DNA of 43,442 bases, from assembly GCA_023402015.1 (NCBI GenBank), contig JAEXCU010000003.1, positions 1 through 43,442 on the forward strand, given 5' to 3'. This DNA comes from Pseudomonadota bacterium (GTDB lineage: Bacteria > Pseudomonadota > Alphaproteobacteria > Rs-D84). Each line of letters starts with the position of its first letter. Position 1 is the stretch's first letter. The position numbers and the translations under genes were made by a program. Positions 16,457 to 22,946 of the stretch are shown in pieces. Under the pieces are notes generated by a model that did no database searches, had not been told where the DNA came from, and was given only the letters and a program-made list of their open reading frames with translations.

Positions 16457-17869
16457 ATGCTAGAATATTTGCGTAATGCAGCAGACAAACCTGTTGCAAA
16501 AATCTTGATTGGGATTTTGGCCTTTTCATTTGTTGGTTGGGGTGTTGCCGAATGGATTTTCGGTAATGTTATGGGGGACAGCACACTGGTCCGCGTTGGC
16601 GGTGATAAAATCACTATGCAACAATTTAACCAGGAAAAATCCCTGGAAATGTCCCGTATGACACGCGAACAACAACGCAGTGTTTATGCGGACCCGGCGG
16701 CCACCCAGGCACTGAATAATAAAATTTTATCACAAATGGCAACCCAGCGTATGGCTGAAAAACGTGCAGATGATTTGGGATTTGTTATAACAGATGCGCG
16801 AATCGCACGTGAAATTCGTGAATTCCCAGAATTTCAATTAAACGGTCATTTTTCTGCATATTTATTTGATAATGTGTTGCGCAATTCCGGTTATTCTGAG
16901 GCGGATTTTGCCAACGTCCTGCGCGGTCAAATTATGCGTTCATATGTTCTGGGGGCGATGTCAATCCCGACCCAGGTTCCTGAATTTGCGGCACGCGCGG
17001 CATATAACGCCCGCTATGGCCAGCGTCAGATTGACTATGCAACGGTGAACATGGCCGATTTCCGTGTGGAAAATCCGACCGATGAACAATTGGCGCAATT
17101 TTATGCGCAAAATCCGCGCATTGTGCCGGAATACAGAACGGTGTCATATGTATTGATTCCGGCCGATATGTCCAAACCCGACAGTTATGATGCCGCATAT
17201 GCCCAGGCACAGCGGGTTGAAGATGACATTATTTCTGGTGAATCCATGGCGACGGCCGCGAATCGGAACACGGCGAAATATGTATCGCTGAAACCATTCA
17301 CTGCTGCGAACCGTCCGGTTGATGCAATTTTAACCGATACAATGGTTGCGCGCGTATTTGATATGGAAGAGGGTCTGGAAAGTGAATTAATGGAAACCAA
17401 AAAAGGTTTCGTAATAATGCGCGTTGATAAAATTGCACCTGCGCATAATGCAGAATTTGCAGATGTTAAAAAAGACTTGGTTTCCGATTGGCGGCGTGCC
17501 CAGCAGAAAAAGCAGGCATATGTTCGTGCAAATGAATTGTTGGTTGATTTGAATCAGAATGGCAAATTGACCGGTAAAAAATCTGCAACCGTATCCCGAA
17601 CATCAGGGGCACCGATTGATGTTTTGGTTGCGGCATTTGCATCCAACGCAGGCACCAATACGATTGTTCCGTCAGAAAATGCATTTTACGTTTTGCATGT
17701 GGAAAAAGAAATCGCGCCAAAAATGGATACGAAAAAGATGGCCGATTTGCGCAAAGAATTACAAAACATGTCCATGCGTCAAATCATGGATGATTATAAT
17801 GCATTCTTGATTCGCCAGTATCCGGTCAAGATAAATAACAAAGTATATGACAAGTTCTTTGCAAAATAA
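16457..17869 (+). CDS. PpiD-type periplasmic chaperone / peptidyl-prolyl isomerase (SurA_N-like)
   Basis: The protein has 470 aa. It starts MLEYLRNAADKPVAKILIG after AGGGGAAATA; an in-frame ATG at 16409 lacks an RBS. One TM segment (about 16-34, ILIGILAFSFVGWGV) anchors it in the inner membrane with the rest periplasmic. The N-terminal helical chaperone domain (about 45-190) contains the typical ITMQQFNQ and LSQMATQRMAEKRADDLGF. A parvulin-like region (about 230-330) is diverged, so isomerase activity is uncertain. PpiD-type proteins assist folding of exported proteins at the Sec translocon. This fits a genome region rich in exported Cys-rich and autotransporter proteins. It stands alone with its own terminator. 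Confidence 0.85.
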   Translation: MLEYLRNAADKPVAKILIGILAFSFVGWGVAEWIFGNVMGDSTLVRVGGDKITMQQFNQEKSLEMSRMTREQQRSVYADPAATQALNNKILSQMATQRMAEKRADDLGFVITDARIAREIREFPEFQLNGHFSAYLFDNVLRNSGYSEADFANVLRGQIMRSYVLGAMSIPTQVPEFAARAAYNARYGQRQIDYATVNMADFRVENPTDEQLAQFYAQNPRIVPEYRTVSYVLIPADMSKPDSYDAAYAQAQRVEDDIISGESMATAANRNTAKYVSLKPFTAANRPVDAILTDTMVARVFDMEEGLESELMETKKGFVIMRVDKIAPAHNAEFADVKKDLVSDWRRAQQKKQAYVRANELLVDLNQNGKLTGKKSATVSRTSGAPIDVLVAAFASNAGTNTIVPSENAFYVLHVEKEIAPKMDTKKMADLRKELQNMSMRQIMDDYNAFLIRQYPVKINNKVYDKFFAK

Positions 17870-17871
17870 AA

Positions 17872-17897
17872 AATTCCGCCGAATGGCGGATTTTTTA
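17872..17897 (+). terminator. terminator of the ppiD-like gene
   Basis: TTCCGCC-gaat-GGCGGA followed by TTTTTT. Confidence 0.85.
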
Positions 17898-17926
17898 TGC
17901 GTATTTAATGCCGATTATTTTGGCGC

Positions 17927-17955
17927 TTGTATTTCATATCAGTGTAAATTATACT
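17927..17955 (+). promoter_or_regulatory. promoter of type I leader A
   Basis: TTGTAT (17927-17932), 17 bp, TATACT (17950-17955). The GAATCCAAAGGG start of the leader lies 6 nt downstream, the same arrangement as in leaders B and C. Confidence 0.65.
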
Positions 17956-17959
17956 GTGC

Positions 17960-18195
17960 ATGAATCCAAAGGGATATTGGGTTCGGGACTTGAAAATCCT
18001 GTACATAAACGGTGTGGGAACACACTGTAATCCGACCATTGAAACATGTGGCGTTATGCGCCGGATGTTTTTATTACCCGACTGAAATATTGGTCGGGGA
18101 TCTGCGTTTATACAACAGGTTTATCCAAAGAACGCAGGGTCATTTTTATGTATGATTTTTCAAATCCCCGACCGCCAATCCTGTGGCGGTTTTCT
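17960..18195 (+). ncRNA. type I structured leader RNA A (putative attenuator of the 18224 gene)
   Basis: This is a non-coding leader of about 235 nt. It begins GAATCCAAAGGGATATTGGG (ATCCAA/TTGGGT can pair). A variable hairpin region follows, then CCCGAC, a central GGTCGGGGAT, an inner hairpin CTGCGTT...AACGCAG enclosing TATACAACAGG...CCAAAG, GGGTCAT...ATGAT, and ATCCCCGACC. An ACCGCC...GGCGGT hairpin with TTTTC ends it 29 nt before the ATG. GGTCGGGGAT can pair with the upstream CCCGAC or perfectly over 10 bp with the downstream ATCCCCGACC, which touches the terminator stem. This is the architecture of a transcription attenuator. The ligand or signal is unknown. Copies B, C and F share the motifs. 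Confidence 0.75.
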
Positions 18196-18223
18196 TTAAC
18201 CAAAAAAGGAAAAGGGGAATGAA

Positions 18224-18727
18224 ATGAAAAAAATAATTGTTTTATCGTATATTGCGACGGCGGTATTACCCATATCGGGTCAATGCGCGGATTCGGTTTT
18301 ACCCAGATTAAAAACGTTGGCCGAATATTATGATTTCACTGCGATAAATTTGAACCAATGTACGGACACAGATTCCGCGGTTTTAATTCTAGACGGCGCG
18401 CTGATTGCGACCATAGAATGTAATGGCAATGCGTATGCTGTGTTCATTGGTTGTGATACTGGAAAATATGAAATGGGGCGTGGCAAAGAATCTGTTATTA
18501 TTTACAGATATCCCGGCGACCCAGCAATACCCACTTTCTTTAAGGAGTTTTGCCAGGCATGTCCGACAATATCTGGTTCTGATGGAACGGTTTATCGTGG
18601 GGCAATAACGACGGATTATTCAACGCACCGGGGAAAAATGACAGATTGTCGTATTCCTGTAAATACATCTATAAAAGATGTGAATGGAACATATACGTTT
18701 ACCAACGATTGTTATTATACGGAATAA
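18224..18727 (+). CDS. small secreted Cys-containing protein with DCYxPxGT-type C-terminus
   Basis: The protein has 167 aa. A signal peptide (MKKIIVLSYIATAVLPISG, cleavage after QCA) is followed by a mature domain with about nine Cys (NQCTDTDS, CNGNAYAVFIGCDTG, EFCQACP). The C-terminal signature is TDCRIPVNTSIKDVNGTYTF, ending NDCYYTE. This signature recurs in the 26320, 18751 and 37080 products. RBS AAAAGGGGAA lies 6 nt upstream. The gene follows leader A and is closed by a bidirectional terminator. The family is not recognised. It is predicted to be periplasmic or surface-exposed with disulfides. Confidence 0.75.
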   Translation: MKKIIVLSYIATAVLPISGQCADSVLPRLKTLAEYYDFTAINLNQCTDTDSAVLILDGALIATIECNGNAYAVFIGCDTGKYEMGRGKESVIIYRYPGDPAIPTFFKEFCQACPTISGSDGTVYRGAITTDYSTHRGKMTDCRIPVNTSIKDVNGTYTFTNDCYYTE

Positions 18728-18754
18728 AAATCCGCCATTTGGCGGATTTTTTAT
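18728..18754. terminator. bidirectional terminator between convergent small-protein genes
   Basis: AAAATCCGCC-attt-GGCGGATTTTTT serves both the plus-strand 18224 gene and the minus-strand 18751 gene. Confidence 0.8.
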
Positions 18755-19038
18755 TGAAGCGGACAGATTTCTGTGTATTGATAACTTCCATATGCATCTG
18801 TATACGTTGTTCCAACCGGGACATACATCCAGCAATCCCCCGCAGCAGATGATACCAGGCAAGATGTTATTGTTCCCGCACTGACATAATTGGGTGGACA
18901 AGTATCAGCAATTAAAACAGACTTTACATTCAGTGAATCTTCCACCGATAAATAATCGGATGGGCATGTCGTAATCGGGGAATTTGCCCATGCGGAATAT
19001 ATAATCATGTAAAAAGATAGTATAAATATTTTTTTCAT
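18751..19038 (-). CDS. small secreted Cys-rich protein with CWMYVPVGT C-terminal motif
   Basis: The protein has 95 aa and starts at ATG 19038; AAAAGGA sits 6 nt before it, whereas ATG 19044 would abut the RBS. The signal peptide is MKKIFILSFYMIIYSAWA. The mature part has five Cys and ends with CWMYVPVGTTYTDAYGSYQY and TEICPLQ, a variant of the DCYxPxGT...D..G.[FY].YT..C signature. It lies 11 nt downstream of the 19050 gene, so both are probably expressed from leader D. Function unknown. Confidence 0.7.
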   Translation of the reverse strand: MKKIFILSFYMIIYSAWANSPITTCPSDYLSVEDSLNVKSVLIADTCPPNYVSAGTITSCLVSSAAGDCWMYVPVGTTYTDAYGSYQYTEICPLQ

Positions 19039-19049
19039 TTTCATTCCTT

Positions 19050-19463
19050 TTAGCCGACCAAGTATGTGAAAAGCCCTTTTAAAACCGTATCAAATGTAGC
19101 ATGATGCATACATGCGCTGACGCAATCCCCTGATGGACATGCGCCAGACGAGTAAGGGCCATAATAGTAGACCCAATTGTTGGACAGGGCGGGGCGTATC
19201 ATTCTGCACCAACAATATGAATTACTGGCGGCTGTTGCACTGACCGGTAAACTATATGCGGTTTCGCCATTGGTTCCTTTTTTTGAAGAGCATAGGGCTA
19301 TTCCCTGTATATAAGTATCGCCGCATTGAATTGCCCAAGTTGATTTATTGCTGTCATTTGTAGTGCAAGTTTTTGCATCTGGAATTTTTACACATTTTTT
19401 TGCAGCATGTGCAGTTGTAATCATCATGGAACATATAACGCTTATTGTGATAATTGTTTTCAT
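19050..19463 (-). CDS. small secreted Cys-rich protein, first gene under type II leader D
   Basis: The protein has 137 aa and starts at ATG 19463, preceded by AAAGGAG with 7-nt spacing; an upstream ATG at 19481 overlaps the RBS. The signal peptide is MKTIITISVICSMMITTAHA. The mature protein has about 11 Cys, with KKCVKIPDAKTCTTNDS, YCWCRMIRPALSNNWVYYYG and CPSGDCVSACMHH. The aromatic CWCRM...WVYYYGPY core looks like a compact disulfide domain. It does not carry the DCYxPxGT signature of its neighbours. It is the first gene of a bicistron with 18751. Not recognised. Confidence 0.7.
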   Translation of the reverse strand: MKTIITISVICSMMITTAHAAKKCVKIPDAKTCTTNDSNKSTWAIQCGDTYIQGIALCSSKKGTNGETAYSLPVSATAASNSYCWCRMIRPALSNNWVYYYGPYSSGACPSGDCVSACMHHATFDTVLKGLFTYLVG

Positions 19464-19483
19464 TCTTTGACTCCTTTTCATAA

Positions 19484-19656
19484 ATGAAAAACCGCCAAAA
19501 AATAAGGCGGTTGGAGCTTAAGAACAATCCAATAAATTGCATGGTTTATTCAATATATTCACCATACTCCAACCGATAAGTTGGAATTAATTATCGTCTG
19601 TTTCACAGACGTATTGGATGGGTTCTTATGCCCAATATGGAAACACTCCATATCAT
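19484..19656 (-). ncRNA. type II structured leader RNA D (putative attenuator of the 19463-18751 bicistron)
   Basis: Read on the minus strand: a 5' hairpin ATATGGAG...TCCATAT, a CGTCTG/CAGACG hairpin, TCCAAC, a central GGTTGGAG, an ATGGT...ACCAT hairpin with GAATAT and GAATAA in its loop, CAAT...ATTG, then CTCCAACC. An ACCGCC...GGCGGT hairpin and TTTTT end it about 25 nt before the ATG. The three-segment switch has the type I plan, but CCGAC/GTCGG has become CCAAC/GTTGG in all segments. This is compensatory change that supports a real RNA structure. The GAATAT...AATAA and CAAT...ATTG details are shared with leader E. Confidence 0.7.
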
Positions 19657-19661
19657 TTTTA

Positions 19662-19690
19662 ATACTAAACGGACACTTTTAAAAAAGCAA
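19662..19690 (-). promoter_or_regulatory. promoter of type II leader D
   Basis: Minus-strand TTGCTT (19685-19690), 17 bp, TAGTAT (19662-19667). TTTAGTATTA is also present at the start of leader E. Confidence 0.55.
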
Positions 19691-19693
19691 GAT

Positions 19694-19721
19694 TAAAAAA
19701 TCCCCCAATAAAATGGGGGAA
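19694..19721 (-). terminator. terminator of the DUF1015 gene
   Basis: On the minus strand CCCCCA-ttttat-TGGGGG followed by ATTTTTT, 14 nt past the stop codon. Confidence 0.8.
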
Positions 19722-19734
19722 TTATTTTTAATAA

Positions 19735-20973
19735 TTATGACAGTTTATGAATTACCAAACCACTGCGCAGTTTCGGTTCAAACCATGTCGTTTTTGGTGG
19801 CATGATGTTGCCGGTGTCTGCAATGTCAATAATTTGGCGCATGGAAACCGGATACAGGGCGAACGCCACCGCCATTTCCCCGGAATCAACACGTTTCTGT
19901 AATTCACCCAGACCGCGTATACCGCCAACAAAGTCAATTCGCTTGCTGGTGCGCAAATCACCCAGGTTCAGGATTTTATCAAATACCAAATTGGACAGAA
20001 CCGTTACGTCCAGTACGCCAATCGGGTCGTTATCATTATATGTTCCCGCTTTGGCGGTCAGACTGTACCATTTGCCGTTCTGGTACATTCCAAAATTGTG
20101 CAATTTTGTTGGTTTGTAAATATCCGCGCCCATTTCAACAACATCAAACGATTCGCGTAATTTGGTTAAAAATTCATCCGGCGTCAATCCGTTCAGGTCT
20201 TTGACCACGCGGTTGTAATCAATAACTTTTAACTGGCTTTCTGGGAAAATCACCGCCAAGAAAAAGTTGTATTCTTCTGCGCCGGTGTGATTCGGATTTG
20301 CGCGGCGTTTTTCTTCACCAACCAATGCCGCGGCGGCCGTTCTGTGATGACCATCGGCCACATACATTGCCGGAATGTCGCGGAAAATTTCTGTGATGCG
20401 TGCGTTAATTGCATCGTCTGTTATTGCCCAGAATTTATGACCAAAACCATCCGCGGCAACAAAGTCATATTCGGGAGCATGTGCGACGACATAGTCCGCA
20501 ACAATTTTGTTCATTTCATCCACGTCCGGATATGCAAAGAACACCGGTTCAATGTTTGCATTTTGAATGCGAACGTGAATCATGCGGTCTTCTTCTTTGT
20601 CTTTGCGGGTCAGTTCATGCTTTTTAATTTTGCCGGTCATGTAATCTTCAACATTTGCCGCCGCAACCAGGCCGTACTGTGTCCGACCATCCATTGTCTG
20701 GGCATAAATGTAATACATTTCTTTGGGGTCTTGGACCAGCCAACCGCGTTCCTGCCACAGTTTAAAGTTTTCAACCGCTTTGTCGTAAACTACATCAGAA
20801 TGTTCATCGGCAATGGGGGTAAAATCAATTTCGGGCTTAATAATATGCAATAAAGATTTTTCACCGGCCTCCATCTGGGCTTCTGCGGAATTCAGAACGT
20901 CGTATGGGCGCGACGCAACTTGTTCTGCAATTTCTTTTGGTGGACGAACACCTGCAAATGGTTTGATTTTCAT
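19735..20973 (-). CDS. DUF1015 family protein
   Basis: The protein has 412 aa and a predicted cytosolic location. It matches the conserved DUF1015 family over its whole length. It begins MKIKPFAGVRPPKE, has SRPYDVLN near residue 21, and carries the family hallmark YVADGHHRTAAA near residue 210, plus DFVGGIRGLGEL and a C-terminal PPKTTWFEPKLRSGLV. The DGHHR signature resembles the ParB/serine-kinase nucleotide-binding motif, so a small-molecule kinase role is conceivable but not established. RBS AAAAGGAG lies 7 nt upstream. Its promoter and RBS are embedded in a 12-bp inverted repeat at 20985-21030. It lies downstream of the choloylglycine-hydrolase-family gene on the same strand. Confidence 0.9.
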   Translation of the reverse strand: MKIKPFAGVRPPKEIAEQVASRPYDVLNSAEAQMEAGEKSLLHIIKPEIDFTPIADEHSDVVYDKAVENFKLWQERGWLVQDPKEMYYIYAQTMDGRTQYGLVAAANVEDYMTGKIKKHELTRKDKEEDRMIHVRIQNANIEPVFFAYPDVDEMNKIVADYVVAHAPEYDFVAADGFGHKFWAITDDAINARITEIFRDIPAMYVADGHHRTAAAALVGEEKRRANPNHTGAEEYNFFLAVIFPESQLKVIDYNRVVKDLNGLTPDEFLTKLRESFDVVEMGADIYKPTKLHNFGMYQNGKWYSLTAKAGTYNDNDPIGVLDVTVLSNLVFDKILNLGDLRTSKRIDFVGGIRGLGELQKRVDSGEMAVAFALYPVSMRQIIDIADTGNIMPPKTTWFEPKLRSGLVIHKLS

Positions 20974-20984
20974 GCGTTAATTCT

Positions 20985-21033
20985 CCTTTTGGGGTTATGG
21001 AAACAGTATAATCCCACAAACCCCAAAAGGCAA
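20985..21033 (-). promoter_or_regulatory. promoter overlapped by a perfect 12-bp inverted repeat containing the RBS of the DUF1015 gene
   Basis: Minus-strand TTGCCT (21028-21033) and TATACT (21005-21010) are 17 bp apart. CCTTTTGGGGTT (arm at 21019-21030) and AACCCCAAAAGG (arm at 20985-20996) are perfect inverted repeats, and the second arm contains the Shine-Dalgarno AAAAGG. In a read-through transcript from the upstream gene the hairpin would hide the RBS. A transcript from this promoter would start after the first arm and leave it free. Confidence 0.55.
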
Positions 21034-21043
21034 TTTTAATGTT

Positions 21044-22195
21044 TTACATCGGCAACACTTTGGTTGCAATTTCATCAATGCTGCGCGGGGCAGGTGCGTT
21101 TATCCCCGTTGTGCTGATTGGGGCGGGAATAATTGTTTGACGTTTCGTTTCATCCAACGGATGCCATTGATATGGAACAGTCGCAAAATCTATGTCGTCC
21201 ATTGTGATACTGCGAATCGTTCTGTTGTACATTGTGTGGTAATAAATTATTCGGTTTTTAATATCTGTTGCAATGGTCCACTGGGTCGCAGATGGCATGT
21301 TGTTTGGTGCACGGCCAACCGCAAACTGGGCCCCCAGGGGAACGTCAAAATTGTTCAGTATGTGAAACGCCTGCATGGCGGAATCATATCCGGTTGCCTG
21401 TTGAATGGAATACGATTGCAAAAATGCGGCGCGCACAAATCGCGATGGCGGGGTAAAGTCCCCGGGCAGGCCATGAAAACCACTGCCGGCGCCAAATGCA
21501 TTCAGGATAATTGGCCCCAGTTTTGTCGGACCCGCCGTCCCCGGCATCAGGTTGACATAATTATTCAGGTTTGTCATTTGCCACGGATACCCCGGTGAAT
21601 TGGTCAGAACGCCCAGTTCACTGTCGTAAAAATTCGGAACGCCGTTTACGATTTCTAATATTGCAACGCGTCCGTTTTTATCCACTATGCGCCAATGGAC
21701 GGTTTTTGCCCGTTCATCAATGTTAATAACGCGGACGTTGCGAATGGCGTCTTTGACTTCGTCAATTGTGGAAAATTGCGATAAAATCCATGATACCAAT
21801 TGAAAATCTGCAATGGTGCGATCTTTGTATTCGGGATTATATGGTTGATATTGACCGTATTCGGGGAAATAGAACAATGCCGCGGACAGGCCCGCTTCGT
21901 TCGTGCCGTCAACAATGAATTGGACATCTTCCACCGCCAGGCCCACATATCCATATCGCGATGTAAATTCCATACCACCGCTTTCATTATTTGGCAACAA
22001 AGATTGCATGGTATGGTCGCGCGGTACAATTATGTACATGTTGTTCATTTCGGCGCCGGCCCAATCAATTGTGCGGGCGGCAATGACAGCGTTATCTTTG
22101 GATTTCAATGTGATACCCGTACAGGCATCTGCATTGTTTGCGCCAATCAGGCCCAATGCCATGATTAACGCGGAAAATATTTTTTTGTTTTGCAT
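21044..22195 (-). CDS. exported choloylglycine hydrolase / penicillin V acylase family protein
   Basis: This 383-aa Ntn hydrolase acts on linear amides; family members deconjugate bile salts, cleave penicillin V or degrade acyl-homoserine lactones. The signal peptide MQNKKIFSALIMALGLIG...ADA is followed at once by Cys25 (CTGITLKSKDNAVIAARTID), the nucleophile exposed by cleavage. Arg41 and Asp44 match the active-site Arg and Asp, LTNSPGYPWQ carries the conserved Asn, and SRFVRAAFL the conserved Arg. The exported form is typical of Gram-negative members. In a gut organism bile-salt hydrolysis is plausible, but the substrate cannot be read from sequence. Start ATG 22195 has no Shine-Dalgarno sequence. 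A CATAAT box lies 6 nt before it inside a perfect palindrome, suggesting a leaderless mRNA. Confidence 0.9.
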   Translation of the reverse strand: MQNKKIFSALIMALGLIGANNADACTGITLKSKDNAVIAARTIDWAGAEMNNMYIIVPRDHTMQSLLPNNESGGMEFTSRYGYVGLAVEDVQFIVDGTNEAGLSAALFYFPEYGQYQPYNPEYKDRTIADFQLVSWILSQFSTIDEVKDAIRNVRVINIDERAKTVHWRIVDKNGRVAILEIVNGVPNFYDSELGVLTNSPGYPWQMTNLNNYVNLMPGTAGPTKLGPIILNAFGAGSGFHGLPGDFTPPSRFVRAAFLQSYSIQQATGYDSAMQAFHILNNFDVPLGAQFAVGRAPNNMPSATQWTIATDIKNRIIYYHTMYNRTIRSITMDDIDFATVPYQWHPLDETKRQTIIPAPISTTGINAPAPRSIDEIATKVLPM

Positions 22196-22208
22196 AATTA
22201 AATTATGC
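22192..22208. promoter_or_regulatory. 17-bp perfect palindrome spanning start codon and -10 of the choloylglycine-hydrolase-family gene
   Basis: GCATAATTAAATTATGC is a perfect palindrome. On the minus strand it contains CATAAT as -10 (22202-22207) and the ATG (22193-22195). A third GCATAAT lies at 22221. It could be an operator for a dimeric repressor. The -35 is poor. Confidence 0.4.
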
Positions 22209-22274
22209 GCGCATGCCAGTGCATAATCCACAGGAATGATTTCGCGGGCACATTACATTTACCCCAAAACAAAA

Positions 22275-22420
22275 AAATAAACCCACCGTGCGGCGGGGGG
22301 CAGCTGATTCCCTCGGCACTGCGTGCCTGCGGGGAAACCGTAACGGCTTGAACTGCGCTGATGCTTGTTCTCGCCTACTTGTTTACGAACCAAATTGGTT
22401 CTCATCTCATTACCCCATAA
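22275..22420 (-). ncRNA. possible structured ncRNA downstream of tRNA-Gln
   Basis: On the minus strand this 145-nt segment has no open frame but forms clear hairpins: GAACC-aattt-GGTTC, a compound stem TTCCC/GGGAA enclosing GGCAC-gca-GTGCC, and an end-closing GGGG/CCCC. It ends in a terminator-like CCCGCCG-ca-CGGTGGG with a T-rich tail (22266-22297). Its 3' part GAATC-AGCTGCCCC resembles the 3' end of the adjacent tRNA-Gln (GAATCCAGCTGCCCCA), so part may derive from a tRNA copy. I cannot assign it to 6S, SRP or tmRNA. Confidence 0.4.
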
Positions 22421-22430
22421 CCAATAATTA

Positions 22431-22449
22431 AACCGGCACGAGGCCGGTT
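22431..22449 (-). terminator. hairpin after tRNA-Gln
   Basis: AACCGGC-ctc-GTGCCGGTT followed by TAATTATT on the minus strand. It is a weak terminator or processing hairpin between the tRNA and the downstream ncRNA candidate. Confidence 0.45.
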
Positions 22450-22456
22450 AAATTCT

Positions 22457-22530
22457 TGGTTGGGGCAGCTGGATTCGAACCAACACTGACGGAGTCAGAG
22501 TCCGGAGTTCTACCGTTAAACTATGCCCCA
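22457..22530 (-). tRNA. tRNA-Gln (anticodon CUG)
   Basis: The minus strand folds as a tRNA with encoded CCA. The acceptor stem is TGGGGCA/TGCCCCA with discriminator A and CCA, the D-arm GTTTAACGGTAGAAC, the anticodon loop CTCTGAC (anticodon CTG, U33 present) and the T-loop TTCGAATC. The first base pair of the anticodon stem is a C-U mismatch. Confidence 0.93.
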
Positions 22531-22583
22531 ATGCAGGTCGCATTATATATTGCATCTTTTTCCTTTGCAATCAAAAATTTTGT

Positions 22584-22612
22584 TTGATTTTTTTAATGCG
22601 AAAATCTATACT
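22584..22612 (+). promoter_or_regulatory. promoter of type I leader B
   Basis: TTGATT (22584-22589), 17 bp, TATACT (22607-22612). GAATCCAAAGGG starts 7 nt downstream. Confidence 0.65.
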
Positions 22613-22616
22613 GATT

Positions 22617-22870
22617 ATGAATCCAAAGGGATTTGGGTTCGGGGCCGTAAGAAAGCCTATCTAAAAGCGTTGTATGCAACAAATGCATATAATGAATCCG
22701 CAATGGTAATGTGCGGCGCCGTGTGCGCCTTTATTATTACCATATCACCCCGCCGTTGGTCGGGGGGCCGTCAGTTATATAACAGGGTTTCCCAAAGGCT
22801 GGCGGGGTCATACTTTTAGATGATTTTCTTAACCCACCCGACCGCCAAATTCTTTTGGCGGTTTAATTTA
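22617..22870 (+). ncRNA. type I structured leader RNA B (upstream of the Pmp-like autotransporter)
   Basis: This is about 250 nt with no sustained open frame. It begins GAATCCAAAGGGATTTGGGT (AATCCAAA/TTTGGGTT can pair over 8 bp). It then has CCCCGCC, a central GGTCGGGG, an inner hairpin enclosing TATATAACAGG...CCCAAAGG, GGGGTCAT...ATGAT and CCCGACC. A CCGCCAA...TTGGCGG hairpin with a T-rich tail ends it. The long-range GGTCGGG/CCCGACC pairing is 7 bp. Its terminator ends 76 nt before the autotransporter ATG, farther than in other copies. It is the most diverged of the three intact type I leaders. Confidence 0.7.
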
Positions 22871-22946
22871 TATTCCCGCGGAAAATAATTCAAAATGGGA
22901 TATAAGTCTGATAAACTGGTATTGTCCAGTAAAAGGAGAAAATGTT

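Noticed and set aside
17960..18085. Mini-ORF starting ATGAATCCAAAGGG at the 5' end of leaders A, B and C (MNPKG...)
   Set aside because: The frame changes between copies (a one-base length difference after GGGAT), the peptides stop at different points, and the predicted transcript start falls within the ATG. Conservation fits RNA pairing better than coding.
18153..18198. Leader peptide beginning at ATGATTTTTCAAATCCCCGA near the terminator of type I leaders
   Set aside because: Copy F has a stop after two codons and copy B encodes unrelated residues. The sequence is explained by the ATGAT/GTCAT and CCCCGACC pairings.
22275..22420. tmRNA, 6S or SRP RNA identity for the ncRNA candidate
   Set aside because: No tag reading frame or T-arm of tmRNA, no SRP S-domain motif (GGTCAGG...GGAAGGAAGCAGCC), and no clear 6S central bubble could be recognised by eye.
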